Below, one piece after another: positions 54,706 to 63,528 of a stretch of DNA of 64,000 nt; position 1 is the stretch's first letter; every line of letters begins with the position of its first letter. The stretch is taken from positions 62,001 to 126,000 of the forward strand of contig NZ_JAOEGU010000003.1 of NCBI RefSeq assembly GCF_025583945.1. Direction: 5' to 3'. The notes beneath the pieces were generated by a model. The model was not told the origin of the DNA and made no database searches. It worked only from the letters and a program-made list of their open reading frames with translations. This stretch comes from Methylobacter psychrophilus. Its GTDB lineage: Bacteria > Pseudomonadota > Gammaproteobacteria > Methylococcales > Methylomonadaceae. The position numbers were made by a program, and so were the translations under genes.

Positions 54706-55956
54706 TTATTGATAACCTTTGGGGAATGGATCAGGATTAATCAAACCAGATTCATAAACGACATCAGCCTGACCATCTTTACGCCATTTTCCGATTCGTA
54801 ACTTGCTTAACAAATGGTGGTTTGCATCGACCTTGACATAACCTTCAGGTGCCGTCGTCATCTCATAGCCCGGCAATGCCACAACTACCTTGTCCACATC
54901 AAAACTGCCGGCACGTTCGACAGCCGCTTTCCATAACCAAGGCCCCAGATAAGCCGCTTGGGTTACGTCACCAATCACCGCATTTTCGCCATAAGCTTTC
55001 TTGAATTCTGCGACGAATTTATCGTTATTAGGATTCTTCAAAGTTTGGAAATACTTCATTGCCGAATAAAAACCCTCCAGATTTTCACCACCAATACCCA
55101 GCACCTCATCTTCGGTTACTGAAATAGTCAGCATGGTTTGTTTCTTGGAGTTTAAACCGGCTGCATTCAATTGCTTAAACCAGGCAACATTACTACCGCC
55201 AACAACAGCTGCGTAGATTACGTCAGGTTTTTTTAGCTTGATTTTGTTAATCACAGAACCAAACTGCGTATCACCCAAAGCCACATATTCTTCGCCGACA
55301 ACCTTGCCGCCCAAATGCTGCTCAATATGTTTACGGGCAATTTTCATGGAAGTACGTGGCCAAATATAATCAGAACCAATCAGATAAAAAGTTTTGGCCT
55401 TTTTCTCTTTTGTTATCCAATCCAAACCGGCAAGAATTTGCTGGGTTGCCTCTTGGCCGGTATAAAACACATTTTTGGATTGCTCAAGGCCTTCATAAAA
55501 AGTGGGATAAAACAGTAAGCCGTTATCTTTTTCAAAAACAGGCAACGCGGCCTTACGAGATGCCGATGTCCAACAGCCAAAAACAGCGGCCACTTTGTCA
55601 CTTTCCAATAGTTTCTTGGATTTTTCAGCAAAGGTAGGCCAGTCACTGGCACCATCTTCCTGAACAACCTCAATTTTTCTACCCAACACACCGCCCATTT
55701 CGTTAATTTGAGCAATCGCCAGTTTTTCAGCCTGAATGGAACCCGTTTCACTAATCGCCATAGTGCCGGTTGCCGAATGCAAAATACCTACCGTTACCGT
55801 TTTATCGGTAACCGCAAGACCCGTTGTGCTAACCGCTGCCGTTGGAAAATCAGCCGCACTCGCACTACCCGTAGCCATGGAAAGACCCAAGGCAAGAGAG
55901 ACACCTACAAGAACAGATGCCTTTTTTATAAATTGACGCCTATCAGAACTACTCAT
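54706..55956 (-). CDS. urtA: urea/short-amide ABC transporter substrate-binding protein (UrtA/FmdD-like)
   Basis: A 416-aa periplasmic binding protein. A twin-arginine-like leader (SDRRQFIKKASVLVGVSLAL) precedes the type I binding fold. The start VTVGILHSATGTMAISETGS and GSDYIWPRTSMKIARKHIEQ are typical of UrtA and of FmdD of Methylophilus. The neighbours (fmdA, fmdB upstream) mean the ligand may be urea, formamide or another short amide. AGGAG precedes the start. Confidence 0.94.
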   Translation of the reverse strand: MSSSDRRQFIKKASVLVGVSLALGLSMATGSASAADFPTAAVSTTGLAVTDKTVTVGILHSATGTMAISETGSIQAEKLAIAQINEMGGVLGRKIEVVQEDGASDWPTFAEKSKKLLESDKVAAVFGCWTSASRKAALPVFEKDNGLLFYPTFYEGLEQSKNVFYTGQEATQQILAGLDWITKEKKAKTFYLIGSDYIWPRTSMKIARKHIEQHLGGKVVGEEYVALGDTQFGSVINKIKLKKPDVIYAAVVGGSNVAWFKQLNAAGLNSKKQTMLTISVTEDEVLGIGGENLEGFYSAMKYFQTLKNPNNDKFVAEFKKAYGENAVIGDVTQAAYLGPWLWKAAVERAGSFDVDKVVVALPGYEMTTAPEGYVKVDANHHLLSKLRIGKWRKDGQADVVYESGLINPDPFPKGYQ

Positions 55957-56065
55957 CAGTTTCTCCTAATTAAAAAAAATAAAACATTCATACATCTGTT
56001 CAAAATTAAATCCCTTCCCAACCCAATCCAATCCAAATTTTCTTATCCCAACTTTTACCCATTGT

Positions 56066-56431
56066 TTAATGCCCGAGCATCCAGGGCCTTGCCGTTCTCT
56101 TTGTTTGCATCTGAAAAACAGCCCCCTGCTGTTCAGACTGACTAGCCTGATCTTTTTTGGTACGAGATTTATCCGTCCCTGGTTGGCAGGTATGCCCACC
56201 TGAACATCCGCAACTGGAGCGACGCCTGGTTGCCGGTTCATGAGCTGATTTTTCATTGCGCTCATGGGCTACACGCTGGTCGTTACCTACCAAGGCATAG
56301 TGCGGCACAGAAATTATGCGTTCACTTGCCGCGCCACAGTTTTTGCAAATACCTTGCAGACTGGATTCACTCATTTTCCTGATTGCCGAAAAAGTACCGC
56401 AGTCATCACATCGATATTCATATAAAGGCAT
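56066..56431 (-). CDS. fmdB: FmdB-family zinc-ribbon protein
   Basis: A 121-aa protein with an N-terminal zinc ribbon (MPLYEYRCDDCG, then GICKNCGAASERI). A Cys/His-bearing tail (SSCGCSGGHTC) and a charged, probably flexible C-terminus follow. FmdB is named as a putative regulatory protein of the Methylophilus amide operon; its mechanism is not known. GGAG precedes the start. It follows fmdA by 29 bases. Confidence 0.9.
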   Translation of the reverse strand: MPLYEYRCDDCGTFSAIRKMSESSLQGICKNCGAASERIISVPHYALVGNDQRVAHERNEKSAHEPATRRRSSCGCSGGHTCQPGTDKSRTKKDQASQSEQQGAVFQMQTKRTARPWMLGH

Positions 56432-56460
56432 ACCTAAACTCCATTGATTACTGTCTATAA

Positions 56461-57684
56461 CTAGCTTGTCTTTGCCATGTCGGCGCTACCGGTAATAATT
56501 TTCTTTGGCCCGTCCGCATTCGGTTTCAAATCAAAATCAAATATTTCTGTAGGTAACCAGAGCGTCGCACAGGCATTCGGTATATCAACAACGCCGCTGA
56601 TATGCCCTTCAACCGGTGCAGTACCCAAAATCGATAAGGCCTGGGCACCGCTGTAACCAAATTTCTTGAGATATTCAATTGCATTTAAACAGGCCTGACG
56701 GTAAGCGACATGCACATCCAGATAATGTTGCGTGCCTTTTTCATCGACTGAAATCCCTTCAAAAATGAGATAATCACGATACGAAGGCGTTAGTGGACTG
56801 GGTTGAAAAATTGGATTTTTGATGCCGTATTTTTTGACGCCGTCTTTAATCAAACTAACTTTAATATCCAGATAACCTGCCATTTCAATGGCACCACAGA
56901 AAGTAATTTCACCATCGCCTTGAGAAAAATGCAGATCGCCCATGGAGAGGCCACCATCTTTCACATAAACAGGAAAAAATACTTTGGAGCCTTTGGTAAG
57001 ATTTTTAATATCACAGTTACCACCATGCTCACGAGGAGGTACTGTTCGGGCACCTTCTGCTGCTGCCACTTTGGCCGCATCGCCAGTCAATTTACCCATT
57101 ACCGCAGACTGGGAATTTGGTGGCAGCGCCAAGGCCGGAATGCGATCAGGATCCGTAGCAATGAGCTCGGCTTCGCGCTTGTTCCATGTTTCGAGTAATT
57201 CTCTTGACGGCAAACAACCAATTAAACCAGGATGCATAATGCCTGCAAACTTAACATTAGGGATGTGTCTGGACGTTGTGTAAATACCGTGAAAATCCCA
57301 AATTGATTTACGCGCCTCAGGATAATGATCGGTTAAAAATCCGCCCCCGTTTTCCTTGGAAAAAAGTCCGTTAAAACCCCATTGGGAATCGTCAAAAGTA
57401 CCCACATCCAAAATATCCACGACCATCAGGTCACCCGGCTCGGCACCTTCAACACCAATGGGACCGCTCAGGTAATGTACTTGCGTTAAATCAACATCCC
57501 TTATATCATTGGCGCTGTCATTATTGCCTATTTGACCGCCGGTCCAATCCATACATTCGACACGAAACTCATCACCGGGTTTGACCATTGCAACCATAGG
57601 CAAATCAGGATGCCAGCGATTATGAATCAAGCCCTCTTGCTCCCATGGCTTTTTATTACGATCCAATTTAATTAAACTTTTCAT
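56461..57684 (-). CDS. fmdA: formamidase
   Basis: A 407-aa enzyme of the acetamidase/formamidase family that splits formamide into formate and ammonia. It starts with MKSLIKLDRNKKPWEQEGLIHNRWHP-type sequence (first 20 residues kept) and contains VHYLSGPIGVEGAEPGDLMV, PREHGGNCDIKNLTKGSKVF (a metal-site region) and GDLHFSQGDGEITFCGAIEM. The length is typical. Formate can feed formate dehydrogenase, and ammonia feeds assimilation. GGAGA precedes the start. A 114-bp block shared with the porin lies upstream. Confidence 0.96.
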   Translation of the reverse strand: MKSLIKLDRNKKPWEQEGLIHNRWHPDLPMVAMVKPGDEFRVECMDWTGGQIGNNDSANDIRDVDLTQVHYLSGPIGVEGAEPGDLMVVDILDVGTFDDSQWGFNGLFSKENGGGFLTDHYPEARKSIWDFHGIYTTSRHIPNVKFAGIMHPGLIGCLPSRELLETWNKREAELIATDPDRIPALALPPNSQSAVMGKLTGDAAKVAAAEGARTVPPREHGGNCDIKNLTKGSKVFFPVYVKDGGLSMGDLHFSQGDGEITFCGAIEMAGYLDIKVSLIKDGVKKYGIKNPIFQPSPLTPSYRDYLIFEGISVDEKGTQHYLDVHVAYRQACLNAIEYLKKFGYSGAQALSILGTAPVEGHISGVVDIPNACATLWLPTEIFDFDLKPNADGPKKIITGSADMAKTS

Positions 57685-57781
57685 AAGGCAATCTCCTTAA
57701 CGGTAAATTTCAATAACAACAGGATTGTTTCATATAAAGCCCTCTTAATAAGATTCTTCATCCAAAGCCCCCTTTTGTTGC

Positions 57782-57895
57782 CAAATATAAATGCATTCGT
57801 TATAGCGAAATGCGGGTAAAGCTGTCGATTAAGATTATTCAGTTTTCAGCCAGTCGGCACAATCCGTCAAATAACGCATAAGTCATTTAACGTAT
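57782..57895 (-). promoter_or_regulatory. 114-bp regulatory block shared with the porin (copy upstream of fmdA)
   Basis: This block begins 98 bases ahead of the fmdA start codon and is colinear with 49952-50065. The sense-strand order is ATACGTTAAATGACTTATG, TGACGGATTGTG, GGCTGAAAACTGAATAAT and ATTTATATTTG. Confidence 0.7.
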
Positions 57896-57950
57896 GGCAG
57901 CCAAAGGCTGATTTTCGTACAGTATCGGTACACTATAATTAGGAGCTGCC

Positions 57951-58754
57951 ATGAGCTTGCATGATTTACCAAAACACTATGCCGTTATCGGCGCACTGCT
58001 TTTTACCGGTCTTACCGGAACATCTGCGCTTGCCGTTGAACCCAAGTCCGCGAGTATCGACCCGGCAGCAATAACCGCGATTACCTTCAGTCTTGCTGAT
58101 GAAAATATCGAACAGTTTGGTTTTAATTTGTCGCGGCAGCAGATAGCTGAACAGGTAAGCAAAAATCTGGCCGAATGGCAGTTTCCCGTCAAACTTGCTG
58201 ACAGTCATTATTCGCATACTCTTGAAGCCAGACTGGATAAGATAGTCCATCAAGAAACACCCGTGGGATTCTCTTTTAGTAGTGGTAATGCGGATCCAAG
58301 AGCAGCCGACTTCCAAAAGACCGACGTACTACCGATCAGCTGCAGACTGAGTAAAATTGGCAGTACCGGTAGTCCTGTCGAACATAAAATGACTTTCAGT
58401 GCTCACGGACTTTTTAACGACTCCAGCCAGACTAAAATAACCGAAAAGCTGATTGATCAGATCAGTACTACCTGCTTTGATCTGTTGGATGATTTAAAGA
58501 TACCTGCGCTTAACAAAAAACCGGAGACCACTTCGTTTAAGCCAACATGGATGCCTGCGGTGCAAGTGGTAGTGAAACAAGTTCCCCGCACGGTGAATAC
58601 TAAGGTAGTGAAACAAGTACCCGGTACGGTGAATACTGAAAAACCCGATGCCGATGACAGTGATAATGAAACCAACAAGGTAAGCGATAAAGAGCTTATC
58701 ATTAACAATCAGGGATCGCCGCTGACCCTCCATTTAGGTCATGAGCGACGTTGA
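57951..58754 (+). CDS. exported protein of unknown function with KQVPRTVNT repeats
   Basis: A 267-aa protein with a signal peptide (VIGALLFTGLTGTSALA, cleavage near residue 29). An alpha/beta-looking body contains two Cys (PISCRLSKIG and STTCFDLLDDL). Near residues 208-226 is a tandem repeat VVKQVPRTVNTK / VVKQVPGTVNTE, followed by an acidic Asp/Asn-rich tail. AGGAG precedes the start. It diverges from fmdA and precedes the permease-kinase gene by 121 bases. I do not recognise a family; it may be a periplasmic accessory of the sensor or a lone envelope protein. Confidence 0.6.
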   Translation: MSLHDLPKHYAVIGALLFTGLTGTSALAVEPKSASIDPAAITAITFSLADENIEQFGFNLSRQQIAEQVSKNLAEWQFPVKLADSHYSHTLEARLDKIVHQETPVGFSFSSGNADPRAADFQKTDVLPISCRLSKIGSTGSPVEHKMTFSAHGLFNDSSQTKITEKLIDQISTTCFDLLDDLKIPALNKKPETTSFKPTWMPAVQVVVKQVPRTVNTKVVKQVPGTVNTEKPDADDSDNETNKVSDKELIINNQGSPLTLHLGHERR

Positions 58755-58875
58755 TTTCTGCGTTGCTTTTATGCTATCTGCCGGTTAAATGGCTAAAGGC
58801 GAATCTGCGCTTCATAAATTTTGCAGACTCGCCTTTAAAGGGCCTTCTGGATAGTAACCGAATTAACCGAATACC

Positions 58876-61800
58876 GTGAAAGCCAACATTCATCAACACA
58901 TTACAAAAATTCGCCGCGACTATAATGCTCTGGTAGCCAATGAAACCATGGAAGATTACGCCTTGCGCTACGCGCCACGCAGTTTTCGTAAATGGTCGGA
59001 GTTTCAGGTCGCTAATACCGCCTTCGGCTCCACCTCGTTTCTGGTGCTGGAAGCAATCGGTGGCTTTTTGTCGATCAACTACGGTTTTACCAATGCCTTT
59101 TGGGCAATTGTGGTGGTCGCCATCGTGATTTTTATCACCAGCCTGCCCATCAGTTATTACGCTGCCCGCTACCATATTGATATTGATTTATTAACCCGCA
59201 GTGCCGGTTTTGGCTATATTGGCTCCACAGTCACTTCGTTGATTTATGCATCCTTTACCTTCACCCTGTTTGCGCTTGAAGCCTCGATTATGTCGCTGGC
59301 ACTTGAGTTGTATTTCCATATTCCGTTGGCAATTGCTTATATTATCAGTGCGGTACTGGTAATCCCTCTGGTGACCTTCGGCATAACCACCATTAGCCGG
59401 ATGCAGTTGTGGACACAGCCGTTATGGTTACTGTTACTCATCGCACCCTATGTAGCAGTAGCAATGCGCGAACCTGATGCAATACCGATCTTAAAAACCT
59501 ATTTCTGGTTTGCCGGCAGTGGGCAGGGCTTTGACTGGCTACTGTTCGGTGCCGCAGCGACAATCGCATTTTCCATGATGGCGCAGATCGGCGAACAAGT
59601 GGATTTTTTACGCTTTATGCCGGACAAAACCGAAGCGAACAAGTTACGCTGGTGGGCCGCAATGATTGCCGGCGGGCCGGGCTGGATTATATTTGGAGCG
59701 CTCAGGCAGTTATTGGGCGCTTTGCTGGCACATTTGGCGATACGTCACGGCATCAGCCCGGAACATGCCCATGAACCTACCCAAATGTATCTGGTGGCCT
59801 ATAACCAACTGTTCAGCAATCCGCAATGGGCGCTGGCGGCCACCACGCTATTTATCATTCTCAGCCAGGTCAAGATTAATGTAACCAATGCCTATGCCGG
59901 TTCGCTGGCCTGGTCCAACTTTTTTTCGCGGCTGACCCATAGCCATCCGGGACGGGTCGTCTGGTTACTGTTTAATGTATTGATCGCCCTGTTGCTAATG
60001 GAATTTGGTGTGTTTGGCGCACTGGAAAAAGTGCTGGGATTGTTTTCTCATATGGCGATTGCCTGGATTTGTACGATTGCCGCAGAATTAATGATCAACA
60101 AACCGCTGGGCTTAAGCCCGAATATCGTTGAATTCAAGCGCGCCTATCTATCAGATTTTAATCCTGTTGGTATTTTTTCCACACTCTGTGCCTCACTAGT
60201 GTCAATACTGGCCTATATCGGACTGTTTGGAGAAATCCCCAAAGCATTTTCAGGTTTTATCGCCTTGGGACTGGCATTTGTACTAACACCGACCATTGCC
60301 TGGTTAACAAACGGCAAACATTACCTGACGCGCGACCGCGACGAAAACAACCCCAAGTCAGCCAATAAATGTTCGATTTGCGAAAATGAGTTCGAGCATG
60401 AAGACATGGCTTATTGCCCGGCATATGCCGGCAGCATTTGCTCGCTGTGCTGTACCCTGGATGCACGCTGCCTGGACGCCTGCAAAACCGGGTTTCGTTT
60501 TGATGATTATCTGGAGATACTGGCAAAGCGCTGCCTGCCTGCGGCGATGGATATGACATCCCGATTGCGCTTACTGCGTTTTACCCTGATGTTTTTATTC
60601 CTGTCTATGTTGACTGGGGTTTTTATCAGTATCATTTATTATCAGGATCTGATGAGTGTGCAACATAACTTTGCATCGTTTCATCTGCTACTGAATAATT
60701 TTTTTAAAATTTACGCCTCGCTATTGGTATTTATCGGCCTGTGTACCTGGTGGCTGATACTAAATGTGGAAAGTCGACGGGTGGCGCAGGAAGAAACGGT
60801 TAAACAGACTCAACTGTTACTATTAGAAATTGAAGAGCATAAAAAAACGGACAGTAAATTAAAGGAATCCATGAAAATGGCCAATACGGCCAATCAGGCG
60901 AAAAGCCGTTTTCTCAGCAATATGAGCCACGAAATACGTTCCCCCTTAAACAGTATTATCGGCTATTCCTATATACTGCACAAAGACCCAAGTATACCTG
61001 AAAACAGAAGGCAGGCAGTTGATACACTGAAGCGTAGTGGCGAACATTTATCGGCTCTAATAGAGGATATACTTGATATTGCCCGCATCGAAGCACGTAA
61101 ATTTGAATTAAACTACGAGCCGTTTAATTTTCATGAATTTATTGAGCATTTGATGCGTATTTACAAAGCCCAAGCGGAAGATAAAGGCTTGTCGTTTCGT
61201 TGTCAGATAATCAATACCCTACCGCAACGGGTACGAGCGGATGAAAGACGGGTTGGACAAATTTTGATTAACATCCTGAGCAATGCCGTTAAATTTACGC
61301 AGACAGGCGAGATCATTTTTAGCATCAGCTATAACGGAGGCGTTGCCAAATTCGAGATTATCGATACCGGTGAAGGTATTCCGGAGGAACAGTTACAAGA
61401 TATCTTCGAGCCTTTCACCCGCTTGCACAATGCCACTGGAACCGCTATCTCGGGCAGTGGTCTGGGCTTAACGATCAGTAAAATTCTCGCTGAAATTATG
61501 GGTGGAGAGCTCACTGTCACCAGTAATCCAGGTCAGGGTTCCACTTTTACAGTACGGCTATTTTTAGCCAACCTCGGAGACAGCCCCGACATTTATGAAA
61601 TCGAAAACATTGCCGGTTACCAGGGGCATCGGCAAAAAATACTGGTTGTTGATGATCAAGATGATCACCGTGATTTAATGATATCAATTCTGGAACCCTT
61701 AGGCTTTATAATGACTGAAGCCGATTCTGGTGAAAATTGCCTGTTAAAGGTAGAGAAAATCCAGCCTGATCTTATCCTGCTTGATTTAGCCATGTCTGGA

Positions 61801-62232
61801 ATCGATGGCTCGGAAACTACCAGACAACTGCGTAATAAAGGCCTGTTAATGCCGATTATAATACTTAGCGCCAATGCCTATCAGGCTGACCGTCTTAATG
61901 CCATGAATGCCGGAGCCAATGATTTTCTGGCTAAACCTGTCAAGGTTCCGCACTTGTTAAACAAGCTAAAACTACATCTGGCGCTAAACTGGATTTGTCA
62001 AAGTGATGATATGGACTTGGCTGGTACGCCACCGGAAGCCCCTCTATTACTACCACCAGCCGACGAAATTGAAAATCTCGTCCATTTTGTGCGAATAGGT
62101 GATCTTTTAGGACTTAACAAGCACCTTGATGAACTGATCAGGAAGCAACCAAAATATCAACCGTTTGTGTCAAGAGTTAAAGTATTGGCCAGTGAATTTC
62201 GTATTGCTGAAATCAAGAAACTATTAGCATAA
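58876..62232 (+). CDS. NCS1 permease-histidine kinase-receiver fusion
   Basis: A 1118-aa membrane sensor with a GTG start. Residues about 20-490 are a complete NCS1-like (purine/cytosine/allantoin permease) domain with about twelve helices (ANTAFGSTSFLVLEAIGG, IGEQVDFLRFMPDKTE). A Cys-rich segment at about 498-538 (KCSICENEFEHEDMAYC, SICSLCCTLDARCLDAC) looks metal-binding. Two more membrane helices, a short coil, a HisKA domain (phospho-His in NMSHEIRSPLNSI, about 685), an HATPase and a C-terminal receiver (Asp in LILLDLAMSG, about 968) follow. It probably senses a nitrogenous compound and signals to the response regulator encoded next. Confidence 0.92.
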   Translation: MKANIHQHITKIRRDYNALVANETMEDYALRYAPRSFRKWSEFQVANTAFGSTSFLVLEAIGGFLSINYGFTNAFWAIVVVAIVIFITSLPISYYAARYHIDIDLLTRSAGFGYIGSTVTSLIYASFTFTLFALEASIMSLALELYFHIPLAIAYIISAVLVIPLVTFGITTISRMQLWTQPLWLLLLIAPYVAVAMREPDAIPILKTYFWFAGSGQGFDWLLFGAAATIAFSMMAQIGEQVDFLRFMPDKTEANKLRWWAAMIAGGPGWIIFGALRQLLGALLAHLAIRHGISPEHAHEPTQMYLVAYNQLFSNPQWALAATTLFIILSQVKINVTNAYAGSLAWSNFFSRLTHSHPGRVVWLLFNVLIALLLMEFGVFGALEKVLGLFSHMAIAWICTIAAELMINKPLGLSPNIVEFKRAYLSDFNPVGIFSTLCASLVSILAYIGLFGEIPKAFSGFIALGLAFVLTPTIAWLTNGKHYLTRDRDENNPKSANKCSICENEFEHEDMAYCPAYAGSICSLCCTLDARCLDACKTGFRFDDYLEILAKRCLPAAMDMTSRLRLLRFTLMFLFLSMLTGVFISIIYYQDLMSVQHNFASFHLLLNNFFKIYASLLVFIGLCTWWLILNVESRRVAQEETVKQTQLLLLEIEEHKKTDSKLKESMKMANTANQAKSRFLSNMSHEIRSPLNSIIGYSYILHKDPSIPENRRQAVDTLKRSGEHLSALIEDILDIARIEARKFELNYEPFNFHEFIEHLMRIYKAQAEDKGLSFRCQIINTLPQRVRADERRVGQILINILSNAVKFTQTGEIIFSISYNGGVAKFEIIDTGEGIPEEQLQDIFEPFTRLHNATGTAISGSGLGLTISKILAEIMGGELTVTSNPGQGSTFTVRLFLANLGDSPDIYEIENIAGYQGHRQKILVVDDQDDHRDLMISILEPLGFIMTEADSGENCLLKVEKIQPDLILLDLAMSGIDGSETTRQLRNKGLLMPIIILSANAYQADRLNAMNAGANDFLAKPVKVPHLLNKLKLHLALNWICQSDDMDLAGTPPEAPLLLPPADEIENLVHFVRIGDLLGLNKHLDELIRKQPKYQPFVSRVKVLASEFRIAEIKKLLA

Positions 62233-62316
62233 ATAAACCCTGCGGCCAGGGTAACAAATCATTCAAATAATGGATTATAAAAAAATCCAATGGCTATTTA
62301 AACATGAGATTCTCGA

Positions 62317-63252
62317 ATGGAAATTGAAACACCCTACGTCAATGGCACGGTGATGATTGTTGATGACACGCCCGGTAATCTGGCGCTGCTGTCCGATACT
62401 CTGTCCGAAGCGGGTTATCGGGTATTAGTCGCTACTGACGGCTTGGCTGCGCTGGAACAAATTGATTATTTAAAACCCGATATCATTTTGATGGATGTTC
62501 TCATGCCAGGTATCGACGGTTTTGAGACCTGTCGACGACTTAAAGCTGATCCGCTTAAAGCCGATATTCCGGTGTTATTCATGACCGGTTTAAGCGAACT
62601 TGACGACCTGCTTCGCGGCTTTAGCGAAGGCGGCCTGGATTATATTATCAAACCGATTCGTCCACCGGAAGTGCTGGCCAGAATAGATGTCCATCTTGGC
62701 TTGGCTCGCGATAAACGGCGTGCAGAAAATGCACTAAGTCAAGGCACGTTCTCGGCATTGACTATCGATGCCTCCGGCTGTATTACCTGGCTAACCCCTG
62801 CAGCTAAAACACTGCTCACCGAAGTGATGCAACCCACTGCATCAATAGCAATCAATGACTATTTACCCGAACCGATACTCGCCTGGGCAAAAAAACACCT
62901 TGAATCTGCAGCTACAACTGACAAGGAATCCGCCGATGATTATCTGACCAACACCGGTTTCTCAATCAAAATGGCACCCTGCCAAAGCTCTGGTGAGTAT
63001 CTGCTTCTGTTAAAGAAAAGTAGCCGAGAATGGAATCTTGCCTCATTAAAAGATTCTTTAGGGCTTACCTTTCGTGAAGCGGAAATACTGATGTGGATAT
63101 CGCGTGGAAAAACCAACAAAGAGGTCGGACTAATACTCGAAAGCAGCCATCGTACCGTCAACAAACATCTGGAACATATTTTTGAAAAACTTGGCGTAGC
63201 AACCCGTGCAGCAGCGGTTGCGATAGTACTGCAACGTACGGACTCAAGATAA
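62317..63252 (+). CDS. response regulator, REC-linker-LuxR HTH
   Basis: A 311-aa DNA-binding regulator. The receiver (about 10-130) has the acidic pair in IVDDTPGN and the phospho-acceptor D60 in IILMDVLMPG. A middle region resembling a PAS-like segment follows, then a C-terminal LuxR-type helix-turn-helix (about 250-305) with LTFREAEILMWISRGKTNKE and ESSHRTVNKHLEHIFEKLGV. It is the cognate partner of the permease-kinase gene. A likely target is the block shared by the porin and fmdA; this is inferred from proximity. Its stop codon lies at the left end of a family B element. Confidence 0.93.
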   Translation: MEIETPYVNGTVMIVDDTPGNLALLSDTLSEAGYRVLVATDGLAALEQIDYLKPDIILMDVLMPGIDGFETCRRLKADPLKADIPVLFMTGLSELDDLLRGFSEGGLDYIIKPIRPPEVLARIDVHLGLARDKRRAENALSQGTFSALTIDASGCITWLTPAAKTLLTEVMQPTASIAINDYLPEPILAWAKKHLESAATTDKESADDYLTNTGFSIKMAPCQSSGEYLLLLKKSSREWNLASLKDSLGLTFREAEILMWISRGKTNKEVGLILESSHRTVNKHLEHIFEKLGVATRAAAVAIVLQRTDSR

Positions 63253-63364
63253 GGTGATACCCAAAGATAAATAGACCTCTTTTTTATTTATTAACAACGA
63301 CTGCAAGGATGCAGTCAATAAAAAACCGGCAAGCCGGACCTGCTATTCCCAAGAAATCACCTAA
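63250..63364. mobile_element. MITE-like element, family B copy 3
   Basis: The left end TAAGGTGATACCCAAAGATA and the right end TATTCCCAAGAAATCACCTA match the other family B ends. It keeps AACGACTGCAAGGATGCAG from copy 1 but is shorter than both other copies. Its left end overlaps the TAA stop of the response regulator gene. Confidence 0.6.
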
Positions 63365-63528
63365 AAAAAACTAATAATAACCTTCAGCGATTGCACAAAG
63401 TTATAGTTCTTTTAAGCCAAATTGGCAATGTTTAAAACCCACTGAACTTTTAAGTTTCTTATCTCCAGGGTAGCTTTACTCTTCCAATTTACTATACAAT
63501 CAGATGATGTTAAAAAATTGGAAAGCCT

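Noticed and set aside
57934-57939. TATAAT as promoter of the 267-aa gene
   Set aside because: It lies only 12 bases ahead of the start codon, so the ribosome site would be barely transcribed; no fitting -35 is visible.
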